A DNA stretch of 33,002 nt from contig JAHCLD010000006.1 of NCBI GenBank assembly GCA_026125585.1, positions 1 through 33,002 of the forward strand. Direction: 5' to 3'. Shown here in pieces: positions 32,408 to 33,002 of the stretch; position 1 is the stretch's first letter; the number at the start of each line of letters is the position of its first letter. Position numbers and translations under genes: made by a program. Origin of the DNA: Burkholderiales bacterium. GTDB lineage: Bacteria; Pseudomonadota; Gammaproteobacteria; Burkholderiales; SG8-41. The notes beneath the pieces were generated by a model. That model did not search any database. It was not told the DNA's origin and worked only from the letters and a program-made list of their open reading frames with translations.

Positions 32408-32639
32408 GAAAAACCTCCTTTGGATACAACAACTTATGATTTGATTATGGCTCCCGGTCTGCCGTCCCGGAAACACCGGCGCGAAAGACCGCAAACGCTT
32501 GCATTCTAGCCGGTGACGACGGAAACGCAACGCCTTCCCACGCCTGGGAGAAAACCGGCCGCCACAGGAAACGGGCGGCGTCGATGCCCTGATATCCGGG
32601 GTTCCCGTGCGACACGATCCGGCCGCCGCCGCGCGGCGC

Positions 32640-33002
32640 TCAGGGCAGAAACAGTTCCAGCAGATCGTTCAGGAAACGGCGTCCGAGCGGAGTCGGCCGG
32701 ACATGCCGGTGATCGCGCTGCAGCAGGCCGCGGGCTTCGGCCCGATCGAGGACGGGCAGCACGCCGGTCAGATCAAGGCCCGTGCGCTCGACAAACAGGG
32801 CCAGTTCGAAACCGTCGTTCAGCCGCAGGGCGTTCATCATGAATTCACCCGGCAATTCCGCGGGCGTCAGCTCGCGCCGCTCGCCGACCGCGGCGCCGGT
32901 CGCCGCACGGGCCAGATAAGCTTTCGGCTGCCTCGTACGGGATTCACGTAATATATTGTTTTTAAACAATATTTTTCCTTGCGCCCCGGCGCCGATGCCG
33001 AG
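32640..33002 (-). CDS. hemW: HemW-like radical SAM protein, C-terminal part (5' end outside window)
   Basis: The frame is open from the window edge: LGIGAGAQGKILFKNNILRE, then RTRQPKAYLARAATGAAVGE. The end ELPGEFMMNALRLNDGFELAL ... PTPLGRRFLNDLLELFLP is the C-terminal HemN/HemW domain. GIGAGAxGK and RxxxRQPKAYL also match HemW, now considered a heme chaperone rather than a true coproporphyrinogen oxidase. The radical SAM core (CxxxCxxC) is outside the window. The stretch ILFKNNIL is encoded by an AT-rich palindrome (motif copy D), unlike the GC-rich codons around it. Confidence 0.88.
   Translation of the reverse strand, partial: LGIGAGAQGKILFKNNILRESRTRQPKAYLARAATGAAVGERRELTPAELPGEFMMNALRLNDGFELALFVERTGLDLTGVLPVLDRAEARGLLQRDHRHVRPTPLGRRFLNDLLELFLP
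32944..32972 (-). repeat. AT-rich motif, copy D, with a 9-bp palindrome (inside hemW)
   Basis: Minus strand TAAAAACAATATATTACGTG plus A (21 bases, one longer than other copies) at 32944-32964. It overlaps the perfect inverted repeat ATATTGTTT-TT-AAACAATAT at 32953-32972. It encodes the FKNNIL segment of HemW. Confidence 0.6.

Noticed and set aside
32537-32556. Small hairpin TTCCCA-CGCC-TGGGAG in the gap before the TctC gene as a terminator of hemW
   Set aside because: Short stem and no T run on the minus strand.

Overview
The window is a GC-rich (about two thirds GC by eye), densely packed chromosomal segment of a Gram-negative bacterium, most likely a betaproteobacterium. The block kdsD-kdsC-lptC-lptA-lptB-rpoN-hpf-ptsN-hprK-rapZ, an HprK kinase beside a PTS(Ntr) EIIA, a lone tripartite-tricarboxylate (Bug/TctC) binding protein and MSHA-like pilus genes all fit that group. 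No genus is assigned.

Layout. 1-5503 (+) is the 3' part of an MSHA/type II secretion-like operon: platform protein, GspL/MshI-like, PilO/MshJ-like and MshK/PilP-like proteins, then two odd related prepilins. 5511-7241 (-) is an orphan membrane histidine kinase. 7284-8792 (+) holds an ABC-2-like permease and a membrane-anchored helical protein. 9015-9695 (+) is a classical type IV prepilin behind a consensus sigma-54 promoter, closed by a terminator. 9908-18155 (+) is one long operon: Kdo synthesis (kdsD, kdsC), LPS export (lptC, lptA, lptB), sigma-54 (rpoN), ribosome hibernation (hpf), nitrogen PTS (ptsN, hprK, rapZ) and a LON-domain protein. On the minus strand follow mutY, asmA and tRNA-Gly(CCC).

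21939-26609 is the most accessory-looking part. It has an orphan protein with a transglutaminase-like Cys/His/Asp pattern, a 162-bp MITE-like palindromic element between two convergent stop codons, and a redox module. That module combines a polyferredoxin fused to a molybdopterin catalytic subunit, broken by one extra base, with a membrane protein carrying two H-x13-H helices. After it come a Pat-like acyltransferase (-), thiS-thiG-trmB (+), a TctC-family binding protein (-) and the 3' end of hemW (-), cut by the window edge.

Unexplained signals: an AT-rich 20-bp motif (TAAAAACAA, four variable bases, TTAnTGA) occurs four times, twice inside coding sequence; GTAAG boxes repeat with about 10.5-bp spacing at 21837-21873; kdsD appears to be leaderless. 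rpoN and a strong sigma-54 target, the pilin promoter, lie in the same window. No CRISPR array, prophage, intact insertion sequence or defence island was seen.
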